Source of the DNA: Bacteroidota bacterium
GTDB taxonomy: Bacteria > Bacteroidota > Bacteroidia > JAHEXY01
Assembly: GCA_023251875.1 (NCBI GenBank)
Contig: JAHEXY010000013.1
Span: forward strand, 57,745 to 121,744
Length of the DNA stretch: 64,000 bases
Direction: 5' to 3'
Part shown: positions 37,679 through 46,724 of the stretch, in pieces
Position numbering within the stretch: the first letter of the stretch is position 1
Layout of the letters: the number at the start of each line of letters is the position of its first letter
The notes under the pieces: model-generated
Database searches by the model: none
What the model was told of the DNA's origin: nothing
The model's input: the letters and a program-made list of their open reading frames with translations, nothing else
Program-made: the position numbers and the translations under genes

Positions 37679-40056
37679 AATGGATATCCAATTCCTAAAT
37701 TGAAGTTGATTCTATCCAGAACTTCATTCTTCCATACTCCGCCATCAATGTAAACACCAAATTCATCGGTATATCCTTTTGTATGTTTAACAGCATACCA
37801 TATCCATTTTTGACCATCCGGTAAATAAGGCGTTCTGAGTGGTAAACCCATATCAAAGCGAAGAATAAAAAAAGAAAAATCGAAACGAAAACCAATACCT
37901 GCCCCAATAGCAATTTGATTAATAAAATTATTACTGCCTTTGAACATAAAATTACCACCGGGCCTTAAGATATCTTCATGCATAAGCCATACGTTTCCGG
38001 CATCAATAAATAAGGCTCCTTCTAAGTATTTATAAATATCAAATCTACCTTCAATATTGGCTTCTAATTTAACATCTCCAACTTGTGTTTTTTGTTCGTC
38101 ACTATGATAAGATCCCGGGCCAAGAGAGTATGCTTCCCATGCTCGAATATCATTGGTGCCACCCGGAGTAAAACTTTTTACAAAAGGCAATGCATACGAA
38201 TTTTTATACGGAATACCTACCCCCATTGAAATACGACCCACCAATGAATTAAACTGACTAAATATTTTATAATACTTAAATTCTATATCGGGTAATATAA
38301 ATTGAGCATAGTTAATTCCTAACAATTGAAATTGATTATATTGATTGGGCTCACTTTTTACAAGATTACTCATGAGTCTTAATGCATTTCCGGCCAATTC
38401 AAGATTTCCCCTAAAATACATGAAGTCGCGTTGCTGATTCAAATGTTGATTATTAAAAATGAAACTGTATTTGGCGCCAGTAATAAACTGGTCGCTATAT
38501 TGACTTTTAAGCAAAATATCATTCACAACAGCATTATCTTGTAAGATGGGTGAATTAGGATCGATTAAAAGATAACTGAAATTGGGAAAAGTGATAATAT
38601 GGGTTTTAAACACCGATTCTTTCCAATTGTACGACAAAGAAAGATTAGCCATTTGTCGTGTATAATCGACACGTTTTTGAAAAGTAACAGATGCTGTAAG
38701 CGCAGTTTTGGGATTAAAAGATTTTGAAAATTTTTCGGAATTTCCAAAAAATAAAAACTTGGGAAACGAAAGTGTTACCTCAGGCCCAAGCTCAAGCGTA
38801 TTGAATATTGATAAAAATGTTTGGTCACTTGTTGATTGTTCATCAGTAAGGGTTTTTTGAATTTGCATGGCTCCTTTTAATTTAAACTGAAATATCTCTG
38901 CTCCATGAAATAGGTTTTTATTTTTATAAACAATACTTCCCGCTACTCCATTTCCATTAATGGTATTATGCGTACCCTCCATTTCAATAGTAAATGAATT
39001 AGTGGGTGCGGGTGTAAGCTCTATAAAACAATTGAGTTGTTTATTTCCTAAAGAATCAGAAGGGCTATCTTCAAATCGAATATTTACACTTTTAAAAACG
39101 TTTAAGTTGCTTAATCGATTATAGGTAAGAGTAAGCCTATCTATTTTAAATAAATCATCTTTTTTATAAAATACCTGTTGAGAAAGCGCCTTGGGCTTAT
39201 ATTTAAGTTTAGAATGAGTTAAAAAATAATAATCGGTATATTTTAAAGTATCGGTTACACTATTATTTCTAAAATTATAATCGGTTTGAATATAAATGCC
39301 ATTAATGTAATACCGTTCATGCATTTGTTCCCCATCTAGGGTTTGTCGGTTTTTAATTCCAAAAACAATATCTACTTGATGATTATTAAGATTACTATCA
39401 ATTTGAAAATAAATGTATTCTTTTACAAAATTGTAAAACCCTCTGTTTCTTAAATCTTTTGTAATTCTATCTCGCTCTTGTTGTAACACATCTACATCAT
39501 ACCTTTCTCCGGTTTTAACAAGGGTAAGAGGCTTGGTATCTCTTCTTACAATTTGATCAATTTTAGGGTCGCTAATTACATAACTAATATTTCTTATAGT
39601 ATAAGGAACTGAGGATGTAAGGCTATAATACACACTCACTTTTTTCTTTCCTGTAATAACAACAGAATCTCTTACAATTGAATTAAAATAACCTTTATTA
39701 TGTGTATATAATTCTAATTGTTTTCTGCTTTTCTCCGTTAATAGAGAGTCTAAAATCACAGGGGCTTCTCCTGAATTCATCAAGGATTTTTTTAATTTGG
39801 GGCGTTTTATACTATATCCCACATTGTAAAAAAAAAGCCTGTTGCGCCAAAGCCCTAACAAACGAGAATTGGGTCTTTGTTTTAAAAATGGAAGTAAATT
39901 TTCTTTATCAATATCCTTTATTTGATTTTTAATAATAACCTTATTCAGCAAATACTGTCCGTCTACCAATGATTTAGTAGGCCTGCATGATGCAAATGCA
40001 AGCAGAAGAAATAATAAAAAACAATAATATTTAGATGTATGCCTTTTCAAAAACAA
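37675..40056 (-). CDS. tamL: Omp85-family outer-membrane assembly lipoprotein (TamL)
   Basis: A 793-aa protein with a lipoprotein signal (LLLLAFASC-like, Cys24). POTRA-like domains follow (about 40-380), including YTIRNISYVISDPK and LDGEQMHERYYINGIY, and then a C-terminal 16-strand Omp85 barrel (about 400-793). The barrel has the conserved SFTPGGTNDIRAWEAYSLGPG segment, containing the lid-lock-type RAW motif, and ends in LGIGYPF. TamL is the Bacteroidota counterpart of TamA and works with TamB to insert proteins or move lipids at the outer membrane. tamB is not in the window. It is divergent from the TrmH-type methylase gene, an arrangement often seen in this phylum. Confidence 0.9.
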   Translation of the reverse strand: MFLKRHTSKYYCFLLFLLLAFASCRPTKSLVDGQYLLNKVIIKNQIKDIDKENLLPFLKQRPNSRLLGLWRNRLFFYNVGYSIKRPKLKKSLMNSGEAPVILDSLLTEKSRKQLELYTHNKGYFNSIVRDSVVITGKKKVSVYYSLTSSVPYTIRNISYVISDPKIDQIVRRDTKPLTLVKTGERYDVDVLQQERDRITKDLRNRGFYNFVKEYIYFQIDSNLNNHQVDIVFGIKNRQTLDGEQMHERYYINGIYIQTDYNFRNNSVTDTLKYTDYYFLTHSKLKYKPKALSQQVFYKKDDLFKIDRLTLTYNRLSNLNVFKSVNIRFEDSPSDSLGNKQLNCFIELTPAPTNSFTIEMEGTHNTINGNGVAGSIVYKNKNLFHGAEIFQFKLKGAMQIQKTLTDEQSTSDQTFLSIFNTLELGPEVTLSFPKFLFFGNSEKFSKSFNPKTALTASVTFQKRVDYTRQMANLSLSYNWKESVFKTHIITFPNFSYLLIDPNSPILQDNAVVNDILLKSQYSDQFITGAKYSFIFNNQHLNQQRDFMYFRGNLELAGNALRLMSNLVKSEPNQYNQFQLLGINYAQFILPDIEFKYYKIFSQFNSLVGRISMGVGIPYKNSYALPFVKSFTPGGTNDIRAWEAYSLGPGSYHSDEQKTQVGDVKLEANIEGRFDIYKYLEGALFIDAGNVWLMHEDILRPGGNFMFKGSNNFINQIAIGAGIGFRFDFSFFILRFDMGLPLRTPYLPDGQKWIWYAVKHTKGYTDEFGVYIDGGVWKNEVLDRINFNLGIGYPF

Positions 40057-40157
40057 AATTATTTAAATTCAAATTTCGTAATATTTTAACAAACCTATCA
40101 AGTAAATGATGTTATATTAGAGTTTCTCTAAATTATATCTACAAACAATCAATACAG

Positions 40158-40934
40158 ATGCTTTCTAAAAATACAATAAAACACATACAATCCCTTTCAA
40201 TTAAAAAATATAGAACTCAATTTTTAGAATTTATTGCCGAAGGAGAAAAAATAATACATGAACTCTTGCTTTCAGATATTCATATTAAATCTATTTATGC
40301 TACACCACAATGGTTAGATAAAAACAAAAATGAACTTCAAAAAGCTGATGAATATAGAGCAGTTAATGAAATTGAACTCAAAAAAATAAGTAATCTCAGT
40401 ACTCCTAATGAAGTTTTGATTGTATGTAAAATTCCTAAAAATGAACTTAACATTGATTATTTAAAAAATGAACTTTCAATTGTTTTAGATAATGTACAAG
40501 ATCCGGGTAATTTTGGCACCATTATTCGTTTGGCCGATTGGTTTGGGATAAAGAATATTATTTGTAGCAAAGAAAGTGCAGATTGTTATAATCCTAAAGT
40601 CATACAAGCTACTATGGGTTCTATTACAAGAGTAAAAATACATTATGAAGATTTGGTTTCTCTTTTTGAAAAACTTTCTATCCAAACAAAATTACCAGTT
40701 TATGGGGCCCTCTTAAATGGAAAAAATATTTACGAACAAAAATTAAGTTCTCATGGTATTATCATCATGGGAAATGAATCAAATGGAATTTCAAATGAAA
40801 TAAGATCATTCATTAAACAACCTCTTTTTATTCCTTCTTTTAATTCAAACAAAGAAATTGACTCTTTAAATGTTGCCATGGCAACAGCCATTATTTGCTC
40901 GGAATTTAAAAGATTAAACCCTATTAACAGATAA
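40158..40934 (+). CDS. TrmH/SpoU-family RNA 2'-O-methyltransferase
   Basis: A 258-aa SPOUT enzyme. The N-terminal domain (about 1-95; SIKKYRTQFLEFIAEGEKII) is the SpoU substrate-binding domain. The catalytic domain has motif 1 LDNVQDPGNFGTIIRLADWFG (about 112-132), motif 2 IIIMGNESNGIS and motif 3 SLNVAMATAIICSEF. It methylates the ribose 2'-OH of a nucleotide in rRNA or tRNA using SAM; the exact site is not predictable. It is divergent from tamL with 101 bases between the starts. Confidence 0.9.
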   Translation: MLSKNTIKHIQSLSIKKYRTQFLEFIAEGEKIIHELLLSDIHIKSIYATPQWLDKNKNELQKADEYRAVNEIELKKISNLSTPNEVLIVCKIPKNELNIDYLKNELSIVLDNVQDPGNFGTIIRLADWFGIKNIICSKESADCYNPKVIQATMGSITRVKIHYEDLVSLFEKLSIQTKLPVYGALLNGKNIYEQKLSSHGIIIMGNESNGISNEIRSFIKQPLFIPSFNSNKEIDSLNVAMATAIICSEFKRLNPINR

Positions 40935-41003
40935 TAACATTTAGCATTATAAACTATTGTTTGTAAATTTTATCTTGCAAATTGAAAATTGGTTTATTCC
41001 TAT

Positions 41004-41011
41004 TACTTTTG
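41004..41011 (+). promoter_or_regulatory. Promoter -7 element of the TlpA-like gene
   Basis: TACTTTTG fits TANNTTTG and lies 18 bases before ATG 41030; ATTG at 40981-40984, 19 bases upstream, is a partial -33 match. Confidence 0.5.
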
Positions 41012-41029
41012 TTACAAAATTGATAAGCA

Positions 41030-42538
41030 ATGAAAAAACTATTACTCCTACTTTCAATAAGTTGTATACTCGTTTATTCTAAAGCATTTGCATTTAGCAA
41101 TGGAGATAAAACTGCAACAGCCAAAGACAACTACACTATTAAAGTAAAAATAAACGGCATAAAAGATACCACTTGCATGCTTGCTTATTATTATGGTGAT
41201 AAAAAATATATCCGCGATACCGTAAAAGTTGATGGCAAGGGAAACTGTGTATTTAAAAGTGACACTGCTATTGAAGGTGGTGTTTATTTAGCTGTACTAC
41301 CTAACAAAACCTATTTTGAATTTATTATTGCCGGTAAAACTGAACACAATTTTTCTCTTGAAACAGATACTGCCAATTTTATTGAAAAAATGAAGGTAAC
41401 AGGTTCTCCAGAAAATAAAGTATTTTATGATTATCAATTATATATTGGAAAACGTTATAAAGAAGCCAGTGATCTGAGAGATCAATTAAAAAAATTAAAA
41501 AACAATAAAGATTCTGTTGAAATAATTAACAAACGACTTAAAGCCATTAATGAAGATGTTACAGCTTATAAAGACAATGTTATAAAAAATAATTCCACTC
41601 TTTTTTATGCTAAAGTTTTAAAAGCAATGACGGACCCGATTATTCCAACAACACCCATACTGCCAAATGGTAGGCCCGATTCCTTATTTCCTTACCATTA
41701 TTACAAAGCCCATTATTGGGATAATATTGATTTTTCTGACGACAGGCTTCTAAGAACACCTGTATTCCATAATAAATTGGTAATGTACTTTGATAAGATG
41801 ATTGTAAAACATCCCGACTCCATTAATGTAGCTGTTGATGCAATTGCAGCAAAATCTAGGGCTAATAAAGAGGTTTTTAAATATTGTCTCGTACACCTGC
41901 TTAATGAATATGCCAATTCAAAAATAATGGGCATGGATGCGGTTTATGTTCACATTGCAGAAAAATATTATGGGGGTGGAGATGCTTTTTGGGTTGATCA
42001 AACTTTATTGTATAAAATTACCGATCGTGCAAAAACGTTAAAACCTTTGCTTATTGGAAAAACAGCTCCCAATTTAATGCTAAAGGATACCAGCGAAGTA
42101 TACCAATCATTATATGCGATTAAGCAGCCCTATACACTTATGGTTTTTTGGGATCCGGATTGTGGACACTGCCAAAAAGCCATGCCATTTTTAATCGAAG
42201 CCTACAATAAATTTCATTCAAAAGGTTTAGAAGTATATGCTGTAACAACAGAATCGGAACGCAAAAAATGGGTTGATTTTATTGTTAAACATGATTTAAA
42301 ATGGATTAACGTTGGTGATATGGATGGAAGCAATCATGAATTTCATAATACTTATGATATTACCAGTACACCCAAACTATTTCTTTTAAACGATAAAAAA
42401 GAAATTTTAGCAAAACAAATGGGAGCTGAACAGCTTAACGATATTCTTGATGGATTCATCAATAAAAAAGCAAAAAATTTAGGCGAAATACGAATTGAAA
42501 ATCCGGAAGATACTTCGCCAACTGAAGAACATCAATAA
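41030..42538 (+). CDS. Exported TlpA-like thioredoxin protein (DUF4369/DUF5106)
   Basis: A 502-aa protein with a signal peptide (residues 1-21, ending AFAF). A DUF4369-type beta domain follows (about 30-130; YTIKVKINGIKDTTCMLAYY), then a helical DUF5106-type region (about 150-340), and a C-terminal thioredoxin domain (about 345-480) with WDPDCGHCQKAMPF; the redox cysteines are Cys378 and Cys381. The later cis-Pro loop TSTPKLFLL is present. Such Bacteroidota proteins act in the periplasm, probably reducing or exchanging disulfides of envelope proteins. The last 15 residues are acidic and disordered. The gene is followed by a 41-aa membrane peptide gene. Confidence 0.9.
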   Translation: MKKLLLLLSISCILVYSKAFAFSNGDKTATAKDNYTIKVKINGIKDTTCMLAYYYGDKKYIRDTVKVDGKGNCVFKSDTAIEGGVYLAVLPNKTYFEFIIAGKTEHNFSLETDTANFIEKMKVTGSPENKVFYDYQLYIGKRYKEASDLRDQLKKLKNNKDSVEIINKRLKAINEDVTAYKDNVIKNNSTLFYAKVLKAMTDPIIPTTPILPNGRPDSLFPYHYYKAHYWDNIDFSDDRLLRTPVFHNKLVMYFDKMIVKHPDSINVAVDAIAAKSRANKEVFKYCLVHLLNEYANSKIMGMDAVYVHIAEKYYGGGDAFWVDQTLLYKITDRAKTLKPLLIGKTAPNLMLKDTSEVYQSLYAIKQPYTLMVFWDPDCGHCQKAMPFLIEAYNKFHSKGLEVYAVTTESERKKWVDFIVKHDLKWINVGDMDGSNHEFHNTYDITSTPKLFLLNDKKEILAKQMGAEQLNDILDGFINKKAKNLGEIRIENPEDTSPTEEHQ

Positions 42539-42550
42539 TATTTTGAACTT

Positions 42551-42676
42551 ATGAAAAGGCAAAAAATACTATTCTGGCTCAAAAGAATTGGGCTAGGTGG
42601 TTTTTTGTTTTTTTTGATTAAAGGCCTTATTTGGATTGCTATTTTTTTCGGAATAGCAAAGTTTAGCTGCCAATAA
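42551..42676 (+). CDS. Small membrane protein, 41 aa
   Basis: ATG 42551 opens a 41-codon frame: a basic start (MKRQKILFWLKRIGLGGFLF), then one hydrophobic helix (about 16-37, FLIKGLIWIAIFFGIAK), ending in FSCQ. The LKKxGxxGFLFFLIKGLxW pattern matches very small membrane proteins common in Bacteroidota (recalled, not checked). It begins 12 bases after the TlpA-like gene and its stop lies 7 bases before the next gene's -7 promoter element, so it fits exactly between them. Function unknown. Confidence 0.6.
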   Translation: MKRQKILFWLKRIGLGGFLFFLIKGLIWIAIFFGIAKFSCQ

Positions 42677-42683
42677 AAATTCC

Positions 42684-42691
42684 TACCTTTG
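42684..42691 (+). promoter_or_regulatory. Promoter -7 element of the beta-propeller lipoprotein gene
   Basis: TACCTTTG lies 27 bases before ATG 42719, with TTTA at 42662-42665 as a weak -33. It shows that the open frame upstream of 42719 (from 42689) is not translated. Confidence 0.6.
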
Positions 42692-42718
42692 CGAAGTTTT
42701 TCAATTTCATACTTACTT

Positions 42719-43807
42719 ATGGGTAGAATATTTATTTTATTTTTTATTCTCATTACTCTTGCTTGCAATAATTCAAACAATTGTCAAGCACCATTAACAA
42801 CCGTAATTGCAGATACCTTAAAATATCCTCAAGAAACACATTTAAAAAATTTACGCCAATTAACTTTTGGAGCCAATAATGCCGAAGCCTATTTTAGTTT
42901 TGATGGTAAATATTTATCATTTCAATCTGACAATAATACTTGGGGAGCACAATGCGATCAGATTTATTATATGTCGGTTGAAAATGGTGCAAAAACTCAA
43001 CCTGCATTAATTAGCAAAGCCGGAGGCAGAACAACATGTTCTTATTTTTTACCCGATGGGCAACATATTCTTTATGCGTCTACATCAAAAGCCGGAAAAG
43101 ATTGTCCGCCTAAACCCGACCGCTTTTTAAATGGTAAATACGTTTGGCCGATTTATTCCAGTTATGATATTTATGTGGCCGATTTAAATGGAAACATTAC
43201 GGACCAGCTTACCGATGTTGATGGATACGATGCAGAAGCAACCCTTTCTCCCGATGGAAAAAAAATCGTTTTTACTTCTATGCGTTCAGGCGATCTTGAA
43301 TTATGGACAATGGATCTTGATGGCAGCAACCAAACCCAAATTACCAATGAATTGGGATATGATGGGGGCGCATTCTTTTCTCCTGATGGTAATAAATTAG
43401 TCTACCGTGCATCACGCCCAAAAACTGATGAAGCCATAAAAACCTATCAAGATTTATTAGAAAAGGGATTTGTTCAACCTAGCGATATGGAAATTTATAC
43501 ATGTAATGTTGATGGAAGTGAAGTAAAACAAATTACACATTTAGGCAATGCCAACTGGGCTCCTTATTTTCTTCCATCAGGTAAAAAAATTATTTTCTCT
43601 AGCAATCACCATAGCGAATCGAAAAGAAATTTTAATTTATTTACAATTGATCTTGATGGAAATAATATTGAACAAATTACATACGATACCGTATTTGATG
43701 CTTTCCCCATGTTTTCTCCTGACGGAAAGTATTTGGTGTTTTCTTCAAACCGTTTTAATGGAGGAGGGCATGATACCAATGTCTTTATTGGAGAATGGGT
43801 AGATTAA
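42719..43807 (+). CDS. TolB-like PD40 beta-propeller lipoprotein
   Basis: A 362-aa lipoprotein with signal MGRIFILFFILITLAC and Cys16 as the lipidation site. The rest is a TolB-type six-bladed propeller built of PD40 repeats, visible as FSPDGKKIVFTS-like units: AYFSFDGKYLSFQSD, ATLSPDGKKIVFTS, AFFSPDGNKLVYRA, YFLPSGKKIIFSS and MFSPDGKYLVFSS. Such proteins bind peptides or polymers; they are often fused to a peptidase domain, but here only the propeller is present. It lies 14 bases before an M28 peptidase gene on the same strand, so the pair may act together on peptides at the envelope, which is inference. Confidence 0.88.
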   Translation: MGRIFILFFILITLACNNSNNCQAPLTTVIADTLKYPQETHLKNLRQLTFGANNAEAYFSFDGKYLSFQSDNNTWGAQCDQIYYMSVENGAKTQPALISKAGGRTTCSYFLPDGQHILYASTSKAGKDCPPKPDRFLNGKYVWPIYSSYDIYVADLNGNITDQLTDVDGYDAEATLSPDGKKIVFTSMRSGDLELWTMDLDGSNQTQITNELGYDGGAFFSPDGNKLVYRASRPKTDEAIKTYQDLLEKGFVQPSDMEIYTCNVDGSEVKQITHLGNANWAPYFLPSGKKIIFSSNHHSESKRNFNLFTIDLDGNNIEQITYDTVFDAFPMFSPDGKYLVFSSNRFNGGGHDTNVFIGEWVD

Positions 43808-43821
43808 ATGTATAATATATA

Positions 43822-45624
43822 ATGCAGAAAGCAGAATTAAATATAAGTTCAAAGTTTAAAGTTCAAAGTTTAAGGTTTGGAAATTTTCAATTTTCCAATC
43901 TTACAATTTTTCAATCTTTCAATTTTCTGATTTTTAATTTTCTAATCTTCCAATTTTTAATTCCCCAATCAACCTACGCCCAATTTACTCCCGAATTAAA
44001 ATCAAATCTAAAACAACACATTGCTACTTTAGCTTCTGATAAATTTGAAGGCCGTGGCGCAGGAACAAAAGGAGAATTACTTGCGGCTGATTATATTGCT
44101 AAACAATTTGCGCTACTACATCTTTCTCCGGCCGGTGATAGCGGAAGTTATTTTCAAAAATTTAAATTTAATTCAGGCGCGCTTGCAGGAATAAACAATT
44201 CATTAAACATTAACGGAAAATCGTATCAAGTCAATAGTGATTTTTACCCACTTTCTTATAGCAGTAATGCCGAAATAAAAGCCCAAGCCATTTTTGTAGG
44301 ATATGGCATTACAGCTAATGACCTAAATTATGATGATTACAAAAATGTAAAAGATGCCAGTGATAAAATTTTTATAATGGAATTATCTTCCCCGGATGGC
44401 TCAGATATTCATACTTCAAAATATGCCGACTATATTGATATTCGTAAAAAAATTGATCTAGCCACTTCTCATGGAGCCAAAGCCATTATTTTTATTAATT
44501 CTGATAAAAAACTGGATGATCCTTCTCAAAAACTCAATTCTAAAATCTTTCCTTCTACAATACCCGTTTTGTTTGCAACAAAAAATATAAGTAAAAAATT
44601 AAAAAAAGCCCTCACCCTTCCCTCTCCCAAGGGAGAGGGTCTAGAAATTGAAATGCATACTGAAATTATTAAACCAGAAAAAACGGCAAGAAATGTATTA
44701 GCATATATTGATAACCATGCAGCTTATACAATAATTATTGGCGCACATTACGATCATTTGGGTTGGCATCATGAAGGTTCATTATACAGTGGAACAGATA
44801 GCATGATTCATAATGGAGCTGATGATAATGCCAGTGGTGTAGCCGGTTTAATTGAATTGGCCCGCTTGTATGCAACACATACTGATAAAAACAACAATTA
44901 TCTTTTTGTAGCTTTTTCAGGAGAAGAAAGTGGATTACTCGGATCAGCCCATTATGTAGAAAGCAATCTATTCAATAAAGAAAAAATCAATTACATGCTT
45001 AACATGGATATGATTGGACGCTTGGATAGCACCGAAAAAAAATTAATTGTGAATGGAACCGGAACCTCTCCTATTTGGGCCTCACTAATAAAAAATACAA
45101 ATGCTAATCCATTAAGTATTACCAGTTCCGAATCTGGAGTAGGACCATCAGATCATACCTCATTTTATTTGAAAGATGTGCCTGTTTTACACTTTTTTAG
45201 CGGACTTCACATGGATTATCATAAACCTACCGATGATGAATACAAAATTAATTATGATGGAATGCAATTGATTCTTAAATACATGACTGTATTGGTTGAT
45301 TCTCTCGATAAAAAAGGAAAAATAGCATTTAGCAAAACCCAAGATGCTCAAGCTAAAAGTACACCCAAGTTTAGTGTTACATTGGGTGTAATGCCCGATT
45401 ACTCTTATAGTGGTAAAGGCCTTAAAATTACAGGTGTTACAGAAGGCAAGCCTGCCCAAAAAGGAGGCTTATTAGCTAATGATGTAATTACAAAGATAGG
45501 AGAATATGAAATTTTAGATATTTATTCATATATGGATGCTTTAAGTAAATTTAAAAAAGGAGAAAAAACTACTGTTACTGTTTCAAGAAATAATCAATTG
45601 CATCAATTGGGTATTGAATGGTAA
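43822..45624 (+). CDS. M28-family peptidase with C-terminal PDZ domain
   Basis: A 600-aa exported metallopeptidase. A signal-like hydrophobic segment (about residues 34-54) is encoded by a low-complexity CAATTTTTCAATCTTTC-type repeat and ends in STYAQ. A PA-type inserted domain covers about 130-260. The M28 core follows: GAHYDHLGW, the metal-bridging GADDNASG, catalytic GEESGLLGS, DMIGRL, and a late HMDYHKPTDD His ligand. A PDZ domain (about 505-600; LKITGVTEGKPAQKGGLLANDVI) ends the protein. Two zinc ions are expected; it probably acts as an aminopeptidase. Residues 263-273 (ALTLPSPKGEG) are encoded by a palindromic repeat inserted in frame. It follows the propeller lipoprotein. Confidence 0.9.
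   Translation: MQKAELNISSKFKVQSLRFGNFQFSNLTIFQSFNFLIFNFLIFQFLIPQSTYAQFTPELKSNLKQHIATLASDKFEGRGAGTKGELLAADYIAKQFALLHLSPAGDSGSYFQKFKFNSGALAGINNSLNINGKSYQVNSDFYPLSYSSNAEIKAQAIFVGYGITANDLNYDDYKNVKDASDKIFIMELSSPDGSDIHTSKYADYIDIRKKIDLATSHGAKAIIFINSDKKLDDPSQKLNSKIFPSTIPVLFATKNISKKLKKALTLPSPKGEGLEIEMHTEIIKPEKTARNVLAYIDNHAAYTIIIGAHYDHLGWHHEGSLYSGTDSMIHNGADDNASGVAGLIELARLYATHTDKNNNYLFVAFSGEESGLLGSAHYVESNLFNKEKINYMLNMDMIGRLDSTEKKLIVNGTGTSPIWASLIKNTNANPLSITSSESGVGPSDHTSFYLKDVPVLHFFSGLHMDYHKPTDDEYKINYDGMQLILKYMTVLVDSLDKKGKIAFSKTQDAQAKSTPKFSVTLGVMPDYSYSGKGLKITGVTEGKPAQKGGLLANDVITKIGEYEILDIYSYMDALSKFKKGEKTTVTVSRNNQLHQLGIEW
44620..44639. repeat. In-frame palindromic repeat inside the M28 gene
   Basis: CCCTCTCCC (44620-44628), AA, and GGGAGAGGG (44631-44639) form a perfect 9-bp hairpin, preceded by CCCTCACCCTT. 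It encodes PSPKGEG in frame. Its core resembles those of the three intergenic palindromic repeats (CTCTCCC/GGGAGAG). Confidence 0.7.
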
Positions 45625-45639
45625 TTCCTATTTTATTAA

Positions 45640-45647
45640 AATAAGTT
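45640..45647. repeat. Left target-site duplication of the transposon
   Basis: AATAAGTT here is repeated exactly at 48370-48377, directly next to the other end of the element: an 8-bp duplication, the length produced by IS1595-family transposition. Confidence 0.9.
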
Positions 45648-45672
45648 GGCTCTAGTCTAAAATCTGACTGAT
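45648..45672 (+). repeat. Left terminal inverted repeat
   Basis: These 25 bases begin GGCTCTAGTCTAAAATCTGA and are the exact complement of 48345-48369. The terminal GG is typical of IS1595-family ends. Confidence 0.9.
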
Positions 45673-45700
45673 ATTTTTTTAGCTATTTATATAAAATATC

Positions 45701-46273
45701 ATGGAAACTACTATTTTTATACCCATTCTTACGATACCAGGATTAATGGGAACTACTAAGCATCAGGATTACTATAAAGAGTATAATTACTATAGAGGAG
45801 ATAAATCTGTACTTTATAATAGGTCTTATGATATAAATTGTATTGGAAGATCATTAATTCATATAATTATCAAACCTGATATTGAGAGATGTAAAAAAGA
45901 CAAAGAAAACAATAAAACAATCCCTTTTTTGGCATTAACTGGACTAATTGACACTGGAGCAGGTATTAGTGCGATAAAACCAACAAAAGAGAATATAGAG
46001 TATTTGGGCGTAGAGTCATTTCCTGGTTTGGAAATTACAGGTCTTAATACGCTCCCAAAGAAGTACGAAAATTTAAATTTATCTATCCATATTCAGAATA
46101 TATTTCCAGATTATGGATTTTTAAATATATGCCCGATTATATCCGAATGGCATAAAGATGAACCTTTCGATTTTATTATTGGATGGGATATATTAAGATT
46201 TTGCAATTTATCTTATGTTGGTTCAGAACGTAAATTTAAACTTGAATTTATTGAAAATTCCAACAATAAATAA
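45701..46273 (+). CDS. Retropepsin-like aspartic protease, transposon cargo
   Basis: A 190-aa soluble protein. LTGLIDTGAGISAI (79-92) is the retropepsin active-site motif, with Asp84-Thr85-Gly86. The C-terminal FDFIIGWDILRFCNLSY (about 157-173) matches the second conserved element of single-domain retropepsins, the hydrophobic-hydrophobic-Gly-x-Asp-hydrophobic-Leu pattern. Such proteins act as dimers, each contributing one Asp. There is no signal peptide or membrane segment, so it should be cytoplasmic. It lies just inside the left end of the transposon, convergent to higA. Its role there, such as cleaving the transposase, the antitoxin or host proteins, is unknown. Confidence 0.7.
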   Translation: METTIFIPILTIPGLMGTTKHQDYYKEYNYYRGDKSVLYNRSYDINCIGRSLIHIIIKPDIERCKKDKENNKTIPFLALTGLIDTGAGISAIKPTKENIEYLGVESFPGLEITGLNTLPKKYENLNLSIHIQNIFPDYGFLNICPIISEWHKDEPFDFIIGWDILRFCNLSYVGSERKFKLEFIENSNNK

Positions 46274-46281
46274 AGAAAACT

Positions 46282-46713
46282 TTAAGCAGCCAAAGCCAAT
46301 TTTTTGGGCACATTCATCATTTTATCATATCCTGTATTATATTCTGACTTGATTTCATAATGTCTATTAAACGCTTCCTGCGAAACTTTAAAGTATTCAG
46401 AAAGGATGCGAATAGATTTTTTTGATAATCCCTTTTTGTAGTTTAAAATTCTGCTCACCGCACCCTTGGAAATATCTAAAATATCTATCAATTGTTCTCT
46501 TCCAATGTTTTTGCTTTCCATTAAATATTTAAGAAGTTGAATTGGATCCATATCTTCATTTTTTAAATTATCTTTTTCCCACTTATCAATTAATAATTCA
46601 AGCAGTTCCATTTTTTCACCAATTTCTTTTGAGTATTTTTTACTTCCAAAATTCATTAATTTGGTACAATATTCCTTGTATTGCGCCTTGTTTTTTATTA
46701 TTGTGTAATTCAT
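46282..46713 (-). CDS. higA: HigA-like antitoxin (XRE helix-turn-helix)
   Basis: A 143-aa protein. The N-terminal 60 residues are helical and charged; residues about 62-125 form an XRE DNA-binding domain, with SKNIGREQLIDILDISKGAV as the HTH and LSKKSIRILSEYFKVSQEAF after it. The size and arrangement match HigA antitoxins with an N-terminal toxin-binding region. It lies 11 bases downstream of higB on the same strand, giving the toxin-first order typical of higBA. It should neutralise HigB and repress the operon. It is carried inside the IS1595-type transposon. Confidence 0.82.
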   Translation of the reverse strand: MNYTIIKNKAQYKEYCTKLMNFGSKKYSKEIGEKMELLELLIDKWEKDNLKNEDMDPIQLLKYLMESKNIGREQLIDILDISKGAVSRILNYKKGLSKKSIRILSEYFKVSQEAFNRHYEIKSEYNTGYDKMMNVPKKLALAA

Positions 46714-46724
46714 CTTTTTTATTT

